Below, piece after piece: positions 27,343 through 35,027 of a stretch of 64,000 bases of DNA. Numbering within the stretch: position 1 is the first letter of the stretch; every line of letters begins with the position of its first letter. Both the position numbers and the translations under genes were made by a program. This stretch comes from Couchioplanes azureus (lineage in GTDB: Bacteria > Actinomycetota > Actinomycetes > Mycobacteriales > Micromonosporaceae), in assembly GCF_014648355.1 (NCBI RefSeq), contig NZ_BMQY01000002.1:62001-126000 (forward strand), given 5' to 3'. Under the pieces are notes generated by a model. The model was not told the origin of the DNA, did not search any database, and saw only the letters and a program-made list of their open reading frames with translations.

Positions 27343-28208
27343 GACAGCGTGACCTCCTCGTCGGGCAGGAGCCGCCGCTGGATCCAGGTGACGACGAGGA
27401 CCACCACGAGCAGCACCACCGCCATGGCCGAGGCCAGGCCGATCTGCCGGAACTGGAAGGCCGTCTCGTACGCCTGGACGACGAAGGTCCGGGTGTCGTT
27501 CGCGCCGCCGGTCATGATGAACGGGATCTCGAACACCGAGAGGCTGCCGGAGACCGCCAGGATGAAGGACAGGCTGATGATGCGCCGGATCCCCGGGGCG
27601 ATGATGTGCCGGAACTGGTGCCACCGGTTGGCGCCGTCGATCTCCGCGGCTTCGTAGATCTCGCCGGGGATGGACTGGATCGCGCCCAGGAACAGCACGA
27701 AGTTGAGCCCGGTGAACCGCCAGACCGACGTGGCGGCGAGCGAGACGTTCGCCATGTCCGGGTCACCGAGCCACAGCCTGGTGTGCTCGCCCAGTCCGAT
27801 CAGCCGCAGCACCGTGTCGAGTGTGCCGTCGGGCTGGAACAGATAGAGGAAGACGAAACCGACCGCGACGCCGTTCAGCAGGTACGGGAAGAAGAGGATG
27901 CCTTTGAACAGGTTGCGCAACCGCACGGGGAACGACAGGACGACCGCGAAGTACAGGGCGATCGCGATCTGCGCGAACGACGCGGCGAAGTAGTAGAGGC
28001 TGACCAGAAAGACCCGCCGGTACCGCTCCTCGGTGAAGACCCGGACGTAGTTGTCCCAGCCCACCGGGTCCATGGTCGGGTCCAGGCCGTCCCACTTGTG
28101 GAAGCTGTAGAACAGCATGTTGCCGACCGGCACGTACGTGAAGGTGATCAGGAGAACGACCGCGGGCGCGAGGTACGGCCACGGGCCGCGCCGGAGGCGA
28201 GCGATCAC
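27339..28208 (-). CDS. Sugar ABC transporter permease (MalF type)
   Basis: A 289-residue CUT1 permease with six helices and EAAEIDGANRWHQFRHIIAP as the EAA loop. Starts with GTG overlapping the stop of the substrate-binding gene (GTGA), so all three transporter subunits are translationally coupled. Context indicates manno-oligosaccharide uptake. Confidence 0.92.
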   Translation of the reverse strand: MIARLRRGPWPYLAPAVVLLITFTYVPVGNMLFYSFHKWDGLDPTMDPVGWDNYVRVFTEERYRRVFLVSLYYFAASFAQIAIALYFAVVLSFPVRLRNLFKGILFFPYLLNGVAVGFVFLYLFQPDGTLDTVLRLIGLGEHTRLWLGDPDMANVSLAATSVWRFTGLNFVLFLGAIQSIPGEIYEAAEIDGANRWHQFRHIIAPGIRRIISLSFILAVSGSLSVFEIPFIMTGGANDTRTFVVQAYETAFQFRQIGLASAMAVVLLVVVLVVTWIQRRLLPDEEVTLS

Positions 28209-29518
28209 CTCATGACCCGGGCCTGGGCGGCGCCCCACCGCTTGTTGAGCTCGGCGAAGTACGAGCCCTTGTCGCCCTCGGCCGCCCCGCGGGCGATGTC
28301 GACCAGCTTCTGCCGGTAGATGTCGCCCTCGAGGTCGATCTCGGACTCCCGGATGATCTCGTCCTCCTTGCCGGCGTGGGTGGTGGCCTCCGGGATCTCG
28401 AGCAGCTCGACGCCGGTGGCGGTGAAGGCCTGCAGGGTGGCGGGCAGCGGCTGGTCGAGCGTGGGCGGGATGGCCTGCTGGTCCGCGGCGAAGCCGGACT
28501 CGCGGACGAACCAGTCCAGCCAGGCCCGGGCGGTCGCCTTGTTCCGGGAGTTCCGGCTGACCGCCGCCTTGTAGTCGCCCTCGATGCGGGCGTGGAACCG
28601 GCCGGAGGCCTGGTACGGGAACGGCCAGAACGTGATGTCCCCGGGGTCCGCCTCGACCGCCGTGGCGGCGTCCCTCATCTGCGGGACGGCCCAGGAGCCG
28701 AGCAGCATGGTGGCGATCTTGCCGGTGGCGATCATCGGCTTGGCGCCCTCCCAGTTCGTGGTCAGCGGGTCCTTCTCGCTGAGCCCCCCGCGCACGATGT
28801 CGAAGAGCAGGCCGTCGGTGATGTACTGGACCTTGCCCGGCTGCCACGGACTGGGGTCGGCCGGGAAGTCCTCGGTGATCCGGGGATCGCCGAGGATGGC
28901 CCGCTGGTTGTTCCACATGCTCAGCGGCCAGCCGTCCTGGTAGTTTGTGTAGTACGGGATCGCGCCGGTCCGGTCGGCGATCGCCCGCAGCCCGGCCAGG
29001 AACGCCTCCGGCGTCGCCGGGGGCTCGGTGATCCCGGCCTGGGCCCAGATCCGCTTGTTGACCACGAGGCCGTTGGCGACGCCGCCCAGGGAGAGGCCGT
29101 ACACCCGGCCGTCGTACGCCTTCTCGTCGACGAACCGGTACTCGGTCCTGAGCTCGTCGACGGTGCCCAGCGGCGCGAAGAACTGAGACAGCTGGTCGAC
29201 GGCCACGGTGTTCGGGATCAGCAGCACGTCACCGTAGTCGCCGGAGCCGAGCTGGGTCGTGACGTCGCGCTCGTAGTTGGTCACCGCCTCGAACGTGACC
29301 TTGGTGCCGGGATACTTCGCCTCGAACTTGCCGGCGTACTGCGGCAGTGTGGTCTTCACCAGGTCCGTCCTGTTCGTCAGGACCGTGATGGCGCCCTTCA
29401 CCTCGCCGGAGAAGTCGCCGCTCCCCGGGCCCTCCTCCGCCGCTCCCCCGGTGCACCCGGTCACCAGGCCGAGCGCCACGGTCGCGACGGCGCCCGCGAG
29501 GGATCTCTTGTTGATCAT
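28205..29518 (-). CDS. Sugar ABC transporter substrate-binding lipoprotein
   Basis: A 437-residue extracytoplasmic lipoprotein. Lipobox LVTG-C with the modified Cys22, acidic linker, then an extracellular-solute-binding family 1 fold (ITVLTNRTDLV, GVANGLVVNKRIW, KIATMLLGSWA). AGGACGG precedes the ATG. First gene of the importer-mannosidase operon, divergent from the ROK gene, with the operator between them. Specificity for mannan fragments is inferred from neighbours. Confidence 0.92.
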   Translation of the reverse strand: MINKRSLAGAVATVALGLVTGCTGGAAEEGPGSGDFSGEVKGAITVLTNRTDLVKTTLPQYAGKFEAKYPGTKVTFEAVTNYERDVTTQLGSGDYGDVLLIPNTVAVDQLSQFFAPLGTVDELRTEYRFVDEKAYDGRVYGLSLGGVANGLVVNKRIWAQAGITEPPATPEAFLAGLRAIADRTGAIPYYTNYQDGWPLSMWNNQRAILGDPRITEDFPADPSPWQPGKVQYITDGLLFDIVRGGLSEKDPLTTNWEGAKPMIATGKIATMLLGSWAVPQMRDAATAVEADPGDITFWPFPYQASGRFHARIEGDYKAAVSRNSRNKATARAWLDWFVRESGFAADQQAIPPTLDQPLPATLQAFTATGVELLEIPEATTHAGKEDEIIRESEIDLEGDIYRQKLVDIARGAAEGDKGSYFAELNKRWGAAQARVMR

Positions 29519-29577
29519 GACGATGTCCGTCCTGCCGGTTCGACGGGGGTGGATGCCGACCGCCCGCTGGAGCGCTC

Positions 29578-29607
29578 AGCATGAGACCGGCGTCACGGCG
29601 CTGTCAA
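29578..29607 (-). promoter_or_regulatory. Promoter of the importer/mannosidase operon
   Basis: Minus strand TTGACA (29607-29602), 18-bp spacer, CATGCT (29583-29578). CATGCTGAGC (29583-29574) is identical to the mannanase promoter at 22967-22976. Confidence 0.65.
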
Positions 29608-29609
29608 GG

Positions 29610-29626
29610 TTAGATTACTAATTTAT
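29610..29626. promoter_or_regulatory. ROK-type operator between importer and ROK gene
   Basis: Plus strand TTAGATTACTAATTTAT, dyad TTAGATTA / TAATTTAT (two mismatches), two bases upstream of the minus-strand -35. Its place between the divergent genes also allows autoregulation of the ROK gene. Confidence 0.65.
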
Positions 29627-29676
29627 TTGATGCGTGCGACGCCGAGCCGCTGGTGAGAGGCGTGCCCGCCGACGGG

Positions 29677-29682
29677 TACGGT
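29677..29682 (+). promoter_or_regulatory. -10 element of a leaderless ROK transcript
   Basis: TACGGT seven bases before the ATG at 29690; no ribosome site. The same -10 and gap precede the ABC ATPase gene at 46073. Confidence 0.4.
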
Positions 29683-29689
29683 GTCGGTC

Positions 29690-30892
29690 ATGGCACGTCG
29701 AGAATCGCCCGCGGCCGGGCCGGGCAGCCGCGCCCTCATCGTCGACGTCGTCCGTTCCGCGGTGACCATCAGCCGGGGCGAGCTCGCCCAGCTGACCGGC
29801 CTCACCCAGCCGTCGATCTCGAACATCGTCCGGGACCTCATCGCGGACGGCATCATCCACGAGATCGGCTCGGTCGACTCGACCCACGGCAGACGGCGCA
29901 AGCTCATCGCCATCAACCCCGGCAGCCGGTTCGGCATCGGCTTCCACCTCGGCCCGCAGACGGTCACCTGCATCGCCATCGACCTCACCGGCGGCGTGGT
30001 CGGCCGCGAGGTCGTCCCCCGGCCGCCGGACGAGGCGTGGCGGGTGGACCGGCTGGCCGAGCGGTTCGACGACTTCACGGCGGGCCTCGACCTCCCCCGC
30101 GGCCGGGTCGAGGGGCTGGCGATCGTCGCGCCGTCCGCCGTACCGGGATCCGGGGAACCCGGCGCCGATCCGGCCGGGGTGCGCGCCGAGCTCGCGGAGC
30201 GGATCGGCGTGCCGGTGCTGACCGAGAACGACGCGGCGGCCGCCGCGCTCGGGGAGTTCTGGAGCCGCCGGGTCTCGCGCGAACAGGCGTTCGGGTGCAT
30301 CTACCTGTCCAGCGGGATCGGCGCCGGCTTCGTCTTCGGTGGAGCGTTGTTCCGCGGCGCGAGCTTCGGCGCCGGCGAGCTCGGCCACGTCTCCATCGAC
30401 CACGACGGACGCCCGTGCCCGTGCGGCAACCGGGGCTGCGTGGAGCAGTACGCCTCGACCCGGGCGGCGGTGGCGGCCGCCCGGGAGAACGCGGCGCTGC
30501 GGGCCCGGCTGCCGCTGGACGGCAGCGAGTCCGACGCCTACGACGCGATCGCGCGGGCCGCCGTCCACGGCGACCCGGACGCCTACCAGGTGCTGGACCA
30601 GGCCGCCGCCCGGCTGGGCGTCGCCGCGACGTCGGTGGTGAACCTGCTGGACCTCGGCCGCCTGGTGCTCACCGGACCGGGGGTCGCGCTCGCCGGATCG
30701 ATCTTCGCCCGCCGGCTGCGCACCCACCTGGGCCGTACGGCGCGCTCCCGGCGGCGGCACACCGTGTCCGTCGAGCTCTCCGCCCAGCCCCGCGACGCGG
30801 CCGGCATCGGCGCGGCGGTGCTGGTGGTCCAGGCGTCCGTCGCTCCCGGCCACACGCCCGGGCAGGCGCTACCGTACCTGTCCACCATCTGA
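29690..30892 (+). CDS. ROK-family transcriptional repressor
   Basis: A 400-residue repressor. Winged helix near the N-terminus (ISRGELAQLTGLTQPSISNIVRDL, about 27-52), then the ROK sugar-kinase-like fold with the zinc site CPCGNRGCVEQYAS. The ATP-binding DxGxT of active kinases is replaced (HLGPQTVTCIAI), as in regulators. It most likely binds the dyads at 29610 and 22924 and releases them when a mannan sugar binds. ATG at 29690 chosen over GTG at 29681 because of the -10 spacing. Confidence 0.9.
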   Translation: MARRESPAAGPGSRALIVDVVRSAVTISRGELAQLTGLTQPSISNIVRDLIADGIIHEIGSVDSTHGRRRKLIAINPGSRFGIGFHLGPQTVTCIAIDLTGGVVGREVVPRPPDEAWRVDRLAERFDDFTAGLDLPRGRVEGLAIVAPSAVPGSGEPGADPAGVRAELAERIGVPVLTENDAAAAALGEFWSRRVSREQAFGCIYLSSGIGAGFVFGGALFRGASFGAGELGHVSIDHDGRPCPCGNRGCVEQYASTRAAVAAARENAALRARLPLDGSESDAYDAIARAAVHGDPDAYQVLDQAAARLGVAATSVVNLLDLGRLVLTGPGVALAGSIFARRLRTHLGRTARSRRRHTVSVELSAQPRDAAGIGAAVLVVQASVAPGHTPGQALPYLSTI

Positions 30893-30905
30893 TGCGGAGA
30901 ATGCG

Positions 30906-31742
30906 GTGACTCAGGCGCCAGGGCGGATCGGTCTCGTGCTGACCCGGGCTTCCCAGGTCCTCGGGGAGGAGCCCTACTACCACGAGTTCCTCGAGGGACT
31001 GGAACGCGTGCTGACGCCCGCGGGCCTGTCGGTGCTGGTCAAGGTCGTCACCGATCGCGCCGCCGAGACCGCCACCTACGAGCGGTGGTCCGCCCGGCGG
31101 CAGGTCGGCGGCGTAATCCTGGTCGACCTCAGCCCGGACGACGACCGCGTCGGCCTGGTGCGCGGACTGGGCATGCCGGCCGTCGTGATCGGCGACCCGT
31201 CGACCGCGTCCGGGCTGCCCACGGTCTGGACCGACGACGCGGGATTCGCCCGCGAGGCGGTCCGGTTCCTCGCCGACCGCGGGCACACCGTGCTGGGCCA
31301 CGTCTGCGGACCGCTCGGGTTCGCCCACACCCAGCTGCGCCGCGGCGGCTTCGAGGCCGAGGCCGCCGACCGCGGCCTGACCCTCGTCACCGCCGAGGGC
31401 GACTACTCACAGGATTCCGGGCGCGCGGCCACCGCGCAGGTGCTGGCCGCGCATCCGGTGCGGCCCACCGCGATCGTCTACGACAACGACGTCATGGCGC
31501 TCGGCGGCCTGGAGACCATCACGGATCACGACCTGCGGGTCCCGGCCGACGTCTCCGTGGTGGCCTGGGACGACTCCGCCCAGTGCCAGCTCGCCGTGCC
31601 GGCCCTCTCCGCGATGAGCCACGACGTCGGCCGCATCGGCGAACTGGCGGCCGGCGCGCTGCTGGACGCGATGCGCGGAGCCCCCGCCGACGTCTACGAG
31701 GCCCCCCGGGCCCACATCGTCGTGCGCGACAGCACCCGGTAG
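30906..31742 (+). CDS. LacI-like sugar-binding protein without HTH domain
   Basis: A 278-residue protein matching only the ligand-binding part of LacI/GalR regulators (GRIGLVLTR, YYHEFLEGLERVL, VGGVILVDL, VYDNDVMALGGLE, VSVVAWDD). The usual 50-60 residue N-terminal helix-turn-helix and hinge are missing; the first codons already correspond to the start of the sugar-binding fold. The GTG at 30906 has CGGAG upstream, and the 13 bases between it and the ROK stop leave no room for the missing domain. No signal peptide or lipobox, so it is cytoplasmic. Probably co-transcribed with the ROK gene. Confidence 0.85.
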   Translation: MTQAPGRIGLVLTRASQVLGEEPYYHEFLEGLERVLTPAGLSVLVKVVTDRAAETATYERWSARRQVGGVILVDLSPDDDRVGLVRGLGMPAVVIGDPSTASGLPTVWTDDAGFAREAVRFLADRGHTVLGHVCGPLGFAHTQLRRGGFEAEAADRGLTLVTAEGDYSQDSGRAATAQVLAAHPVRPTAIVYDNDVMALGGLETITDHDLRVPADVSVVAWDDSAQCQLAVPALSAMSHDVGRIGELAAGALLDAMRGAPADVYEAPRAHIVVRDSTR

Positions 31743-31755
31743 GCGTCGTACGCCC

Positions 31756-32436
31756 TCACGGGGCTCGCCGGTGCATCAGGGCGGCCAGACCGTCGAGGAT
31801 GCGCTCCAACCCGAACTCGAACGCCTGCTCGCGCTCGTCGTCGGTGGACTCGGCGACGGCCGCGGCGAGCGCGGGGAACCGTTCCCCGTGCTCGCGCAGC
31901 ACCGTCGCGATGACGCTGGTCAACTGCGCCTCGGGGTCGGCGCCGGCACGCGCCTGGTCGGCGATCGAGCGGGCCTGCGCGGCGAGCGCGGCGAGGGTGT
32001 CGAGCCGCTCGGCGCCGCGCAGCCCCGTGCCGGCGAGCAGCCGCAGGCCCGCCTCCATCCAGGTCAGCTCGTGCGGGCCGAGAGGACGCGGGCCCACCGT
32101 GGCGTCGAGCACCCACGGGTGGCGCAGATAGGCGTCGAGCAGCGCGCGCGACCATCGGGCCAGCCCGGTGCGCCAGTCGCCGGGGTCCAGCCGGGGCGGT
32201 GCGCCGATCGCACGCTCGAGCATCAGGGCGACGAGCTCTGCCTTGCCGGGAACGTACCGGTAGAGCGCCATCTTGGTGACGCCGAGCGCGGCGGCCACCC
32301 GCTGCATCGAGACCGCGGCGAGCCCTTCGGCGTCGGCGAGGGCTACCCCCGCCTCGGCGAGGCCGGCCAGGTCCAGCGTCGGCCTGGGCCCGCGGCTGGG
32401 CCGTGCGCGGCCGCCCCAGAGCAGTTCCATCGACAT
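31756..32436 (-). CDS. TetR-family repressor
   Basis: A 226-residue regulator. Helix-turn-helix near residues 30-70 (AAVSMQRVAAALGVTKMALYRYVPGKAELV) and a C-terminal domain of the TetR_C type (HPWVLDATVGPRPLGPHELTWMEAGL) seen in repressors of drug-modifying enzymes. It is divergent from the FAD monooxygenase with 93 bases between, so the monooxygenase is its likely target. Confidence 0.9.
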   Translation of the reverse strand: MSMELLWGGRARPSRGPRPTLDLAGLAEAGVALADAEGLAAVSMQRVAAALGVTKMALYRYVPGKAELVALMLERAIGAPPRLDPGDWRTGLARWSRALLDAYLRHPWVLDATVGPRPLGPHELTWMEAGLRLLAGTGLRGAERLDTLAALAAQARSIADQARAGADPEAQLTSVIATVLREHGERFPALAAAVAESTDDEREQAFEFGLERILDGLAALMHRRAP

Positions 32437-32529
32437 CGGGCACTCCGCGGGGGTTGCGGTCGGGCAGAACTGCTTCTACCGTACACAAATCTGAACAGCT
32501 TCCGGCGGACACAGTTTGGAGACCGGCGC
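32437..32529. promoter_or_regulatory. TetR/monooxygenase divergent control region
   Basis: Contains a direct repeat GAACTGCTTC (32467-32476) and GAACAGCTTC (32493-32502), 26 bp apart, flanking the more AT-rich TACCGTACACAAAT. TACGGT on the minus strand could be the -10 for the repressor gene. Confidence 0.35.
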
Positions 32530-33744
32530 ATGCGGAACAGGACCGTGCTCATCTCAGGCGCCAGCGTGGCCGGCCCCGCCCTGGCACATTGGCTCGGCCG
32601 GTACGGCTTCCGGCCCACCGTGGTCGAGATCGCTCCGGGGCTGCGCCCCGGGGGCAACGCGGTCGACTTCCGCGGCGAGAACCACCTGACGGTGCTGGAG
32701 CGCATGGGCGTGCTGGGCCCACTACGGGCGATACAGACCGGTGGCACCGCGATGCGCTTCGTCGACGCACAGGGCCGGCGGCTGATGGAGCTGCCCGCCG
32801 ACTTCGCCGGCGGGGATCTCGAGGTGTTGCGCGGCGAGCTGTCCCGGGTGCTGTACGAGCACAGCCGCGACGCGACGGAGTACATCTTCGGCGACAGCGT
32901 GACCGCCCTGACCGACACCGCCGACGGCGTGCGGGTCACCTTCGCGAGCGGCGCCGCCCGCACGTTCGACCTCGTCGTCGGGGCGGACGGGGTGCACTCG
33001 CAGGTTCGGCGCCTGGCCTTCGGTCCGGAGGCGGACTTCGTACGCCACCTCGGCTACTACGTCGCCACCTGGAGCGTGGCCGGCCACTCCCGAGCCGGGC
33101 GGGACTCGCTGCTGCACAACGCGCCCGGGCTCATGGCGAGCGTGGGCGGCGACCACCGGGACCCGCACCGGGCGCTCGCCTTCGTCATGTTCGCCTCACC
33201 GCCGCTGGACTACGACCGGCACGACCTCGACGCGCAGCGGGCCATCGTTCACGAGCGCTTCGCCGGGCTCGGCTGGGAGGTACCGCGGCTGCTGGACGCG
33301 CTGCCCGACGCCACCGACCTGTACTTCGACGCGATCTGCCGGGTGGACCTGCCGGCCTGGTCGCGAGGAAGGGTCGCGCTGGTGGGTGACGCCGCCGCCG
33401 GCGCCACGCTCGGCGGGATGGGCACCGGCACGGCGGTGCTCGGCGCGTACATCCTGGCCGGCGAGCTCGCTCGGGCCAAGGGCGACCACACCGTGGCGTA
33501 TCCGCGCTACGAGGCGCTGCTGAGCGGTCTCGCACGCCGGTGCCAGAAGAGCGGCGACGGCGCCGGGAAGTTCCTGGCCCCCCGGCGTGCGTGGACGGCG
33601 CGGGCACGCAACGCACTGCTCAACCGAAGGTGGGCGATGGACATGACGCTGCGGATCGCCCGGAACCGGACCGAGAGCATCGCATTGCCGGACTATCGGC
33701 AGGTGGGTGGAGACCTCGATGCCACCGGCCCGTCCGGCCGCTAG
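32530..33744 (+). CDS. FAD-dependent monooxygenase (PHBH-fold)
   Basis: A 404-residue flavin hydroxylase. GASVAGPALAHWL is the dinucleotide-binding loop, VVGADGVHSQVRR the DG motif and RVALVGDAAAGATLGG the GD motif, so both cofactors can bind. Relatives include tetracycline-inactivating (TetX-type) and polyketide-tailoring enzymes; regulation by a TetR fits a xenobiotic role. GGAG eight bases before the ATG. Substrate unknown. Confidence 0.9.
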   Translation: MRNRTVLISGASVAGPALAHWLGRYGFRPTVVEIAPGLRPGGNAVDFRGENHLTVLERMGVLGPLRAIQTGGTAMRFVDAQGRRLMELPADFAGGDLEVLRGELSRVLYEHSRDATEYIFGDSVTALTDTADGVRVTFASGAARTFDLVVGADGVHSQVRRLAFGPEADFVRHLGYYVATWSVAGHSRAGRDSLLHNAPGLMASVGGDHRDPHRALAFVMFASPPLDYDRHDLDAQRAIVHERFAGLGWEVPRLLDALPDATDLYFDAICRVDLPAWSRGRVALVGDAAAGATLGGMGTGTAVLGAYILAGELARAKGDHTVAYPRYEALLSGLARRCQKSGDGAGKFLAPRRAWTARARNALLNRRWAMDMTLRIARNRTESIALPDYRQVGGDLDATGPSGR

Positions 33745-33772
33745 GCGATCGTCCGGCCCCGACCCGCGACGG

Positions 33773-33798
33773 GCCCGGCGGGCGGTGGCCCGCCGGGC
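33773..33798. terminator. Hairpin between monooxygenase and S1 protease
   Basis: Perfect 11-bp stem, 33773-33783 with 33788-33798, four-base loop; serves the two convergent genes. Confidence 0.65.
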
Positions 33799-33819
33799 GC
33801 GGGAGCCGCGGCCTGCCTC

Positions 33820-33849
33820 TTCGGCTACGGCTTGTTCGGCTACGGCTTG
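33820..33849 (-). repeat. 15-bp tandem duplication across a stop codon
   Basis: TTCGGCTACGGCTTG occurs twice in tandem (33820-33834, 33835-33849). The second copy contains the TAG stop of the S1 protease gene, so the first copy repeats the end of the gene and its stop in the 3' region. Confidence 0.9.
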
Positions 33850-34694
33850 GTGAGCAGGCAGCCCGGCAGGTTCAGGTCGATCGCCCGGCTGCTGGTCAGG
33901 CAGGTGGTGAACCAGTAGGTCTGCTGGCCGTAGCTCTGGCCCTGGTAGGCCCGGGTGGTCCCGTCGGCGGCGACCTCGCAGGGGTTGTTCAGCGTGCACA
34001 TCTCGCCGTCGTCGTTGCCGGTGTTGTTGATCCCGACGATGCGTCCCGTGCTGTCGTCCACGATCGGGGACCCGGAGGTGCCGTGAATGGTGTCGCACGC
34101 GGAGTCGTAGCGGATCGAGTCCCGCCACGTCCACTGGTCCTCGCGCAGCGTGTCGACGAAGGTGTCGACCTTGCAGTTCCAGATCCGCTTCCAGTAGCTG
34201 GACGGGATGGTCATCGAGCTACCGGGGGCCGGCCGGGTGCTCGACAGGGTCAGCGCGGTCGCGCCGTAGCGGCTCTGGATCGAGGCGTACGTGCTGGTCA
34301 GCCGGTACAGGGTGACGTCTGTGCCGGTCATCGTCGCGTACAGCACGCGGTCGGCGCGGAGCGTACCCAGGGCACCGCCGGTGCTGTCGAGCAGCGTGCC
34401 GGAGCGGCTGCTGGCCCGGTTCTGCACCACCTGTCCGGCCGGGATGAAGCCGCGCTCGTAGCAGTGCCCGTTGGTGAGCATCATCGCCCGGTCGGAGCTG
34501 ACGGAGTTCGGGTACCGGACCAGGGCGGCGGAGCAGTTGCTCAGCTTGATGGTCGACGCCAGCGTGACGGCGCGGGCGGCCAGCGCCGGGGCGGCTTCAG
34601 CGGGGGCGGCGTGAGCGGGGGCGGTGCCGGCGAGCAGGCTGCCGGCGGCCGCGAGGGAGGCGGCGCCGAGGACGAGCGCACGACGTAGGCGCAT
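33840..34694 (-). CDS. Secreted trypsin-like serine protease (S1)
   Basis: A 284-residue exported protease. Signal peptide to about residue 30 (ending AHA-AP). Triad residues are His77 in TNGHCY, Asp126 in GTDVTLY and Ser207 in GTSGSPI; several cysteines can form disulfides. It belongs to the chymotrypsin-fold trypsin-like group of actinobacteria rather than to the alpha-lytic proteases, since no long pro-region is present. GAAGGG lies eight bases before the ATG at 34694. Monocistronic. Confidence 0.88.
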   Translation of the reverse strand: MRLRRALVLGAASLAAAGSLLAGTAPAHAAPAEAAPALAARAVTLASTIKLSNCSAALVRYPNSVSSDRAMMLTNGHCYERGFIPAGQVVQNRASSRSGTLLDSTGGALGTLRADRVLYATMTGTDVTLYRLTSTYASIQSRYGATALTLSSTRPAPGSSMTIPSSYWKRIWNCKVDTFVDTLREDQWTWRDSIRYDSACDTIHGTSGSPIVDDSTGRIVGINNTGNDDGEMCTLNNPCEVAADGTTRAYQGQSYGQQTYWFTTCLTSSRAIDLNLPGCLLTKP

Positions 34695-35027
34695 CGGGAG
34701 GTCCCTTCTGCTGGGTGCCGCGGCCGGATCGACGACTGTGCGGGCACCACATGATCTCGGTGCCACGATCCTGACATCGATATCGGTTTATGTAAATCAT
34801 CCGTGCGACCGGCGGACTCTCCGGGGGTCGTCCGTACGGCATCCCGGCCTCACCACTTCAGGCCCCGTCCGGCGCCGATCGAGCACGCCGGGGGCCTGCC
34901 CGGCTCGATTCCACGGTCGGAGAGCTCGCCGCGTTCCGCGCCTCTTGCGGCCGGTTCCGTGCCGCTGCTCCACTCAGCTCATTGGCGTCCATCGCACCTT
35001 CTCGACAGCGACGCGGAGGTACCAGCC
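34695..35027. other. Intergenic region between S1 protease and GTPase operon
   Basis: 333 bases with no gene. The AT-rich part at 34775-34800 is the likely protease promoter region and carries CGATATCGATG (34785-34775, minus strand), the 11-mer also found before the M14 peptidase. The right half, before the GTPase operon, shows GGAGG at its end as ribosome site but no clear promoter to my eye. Confidence 0.5.
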
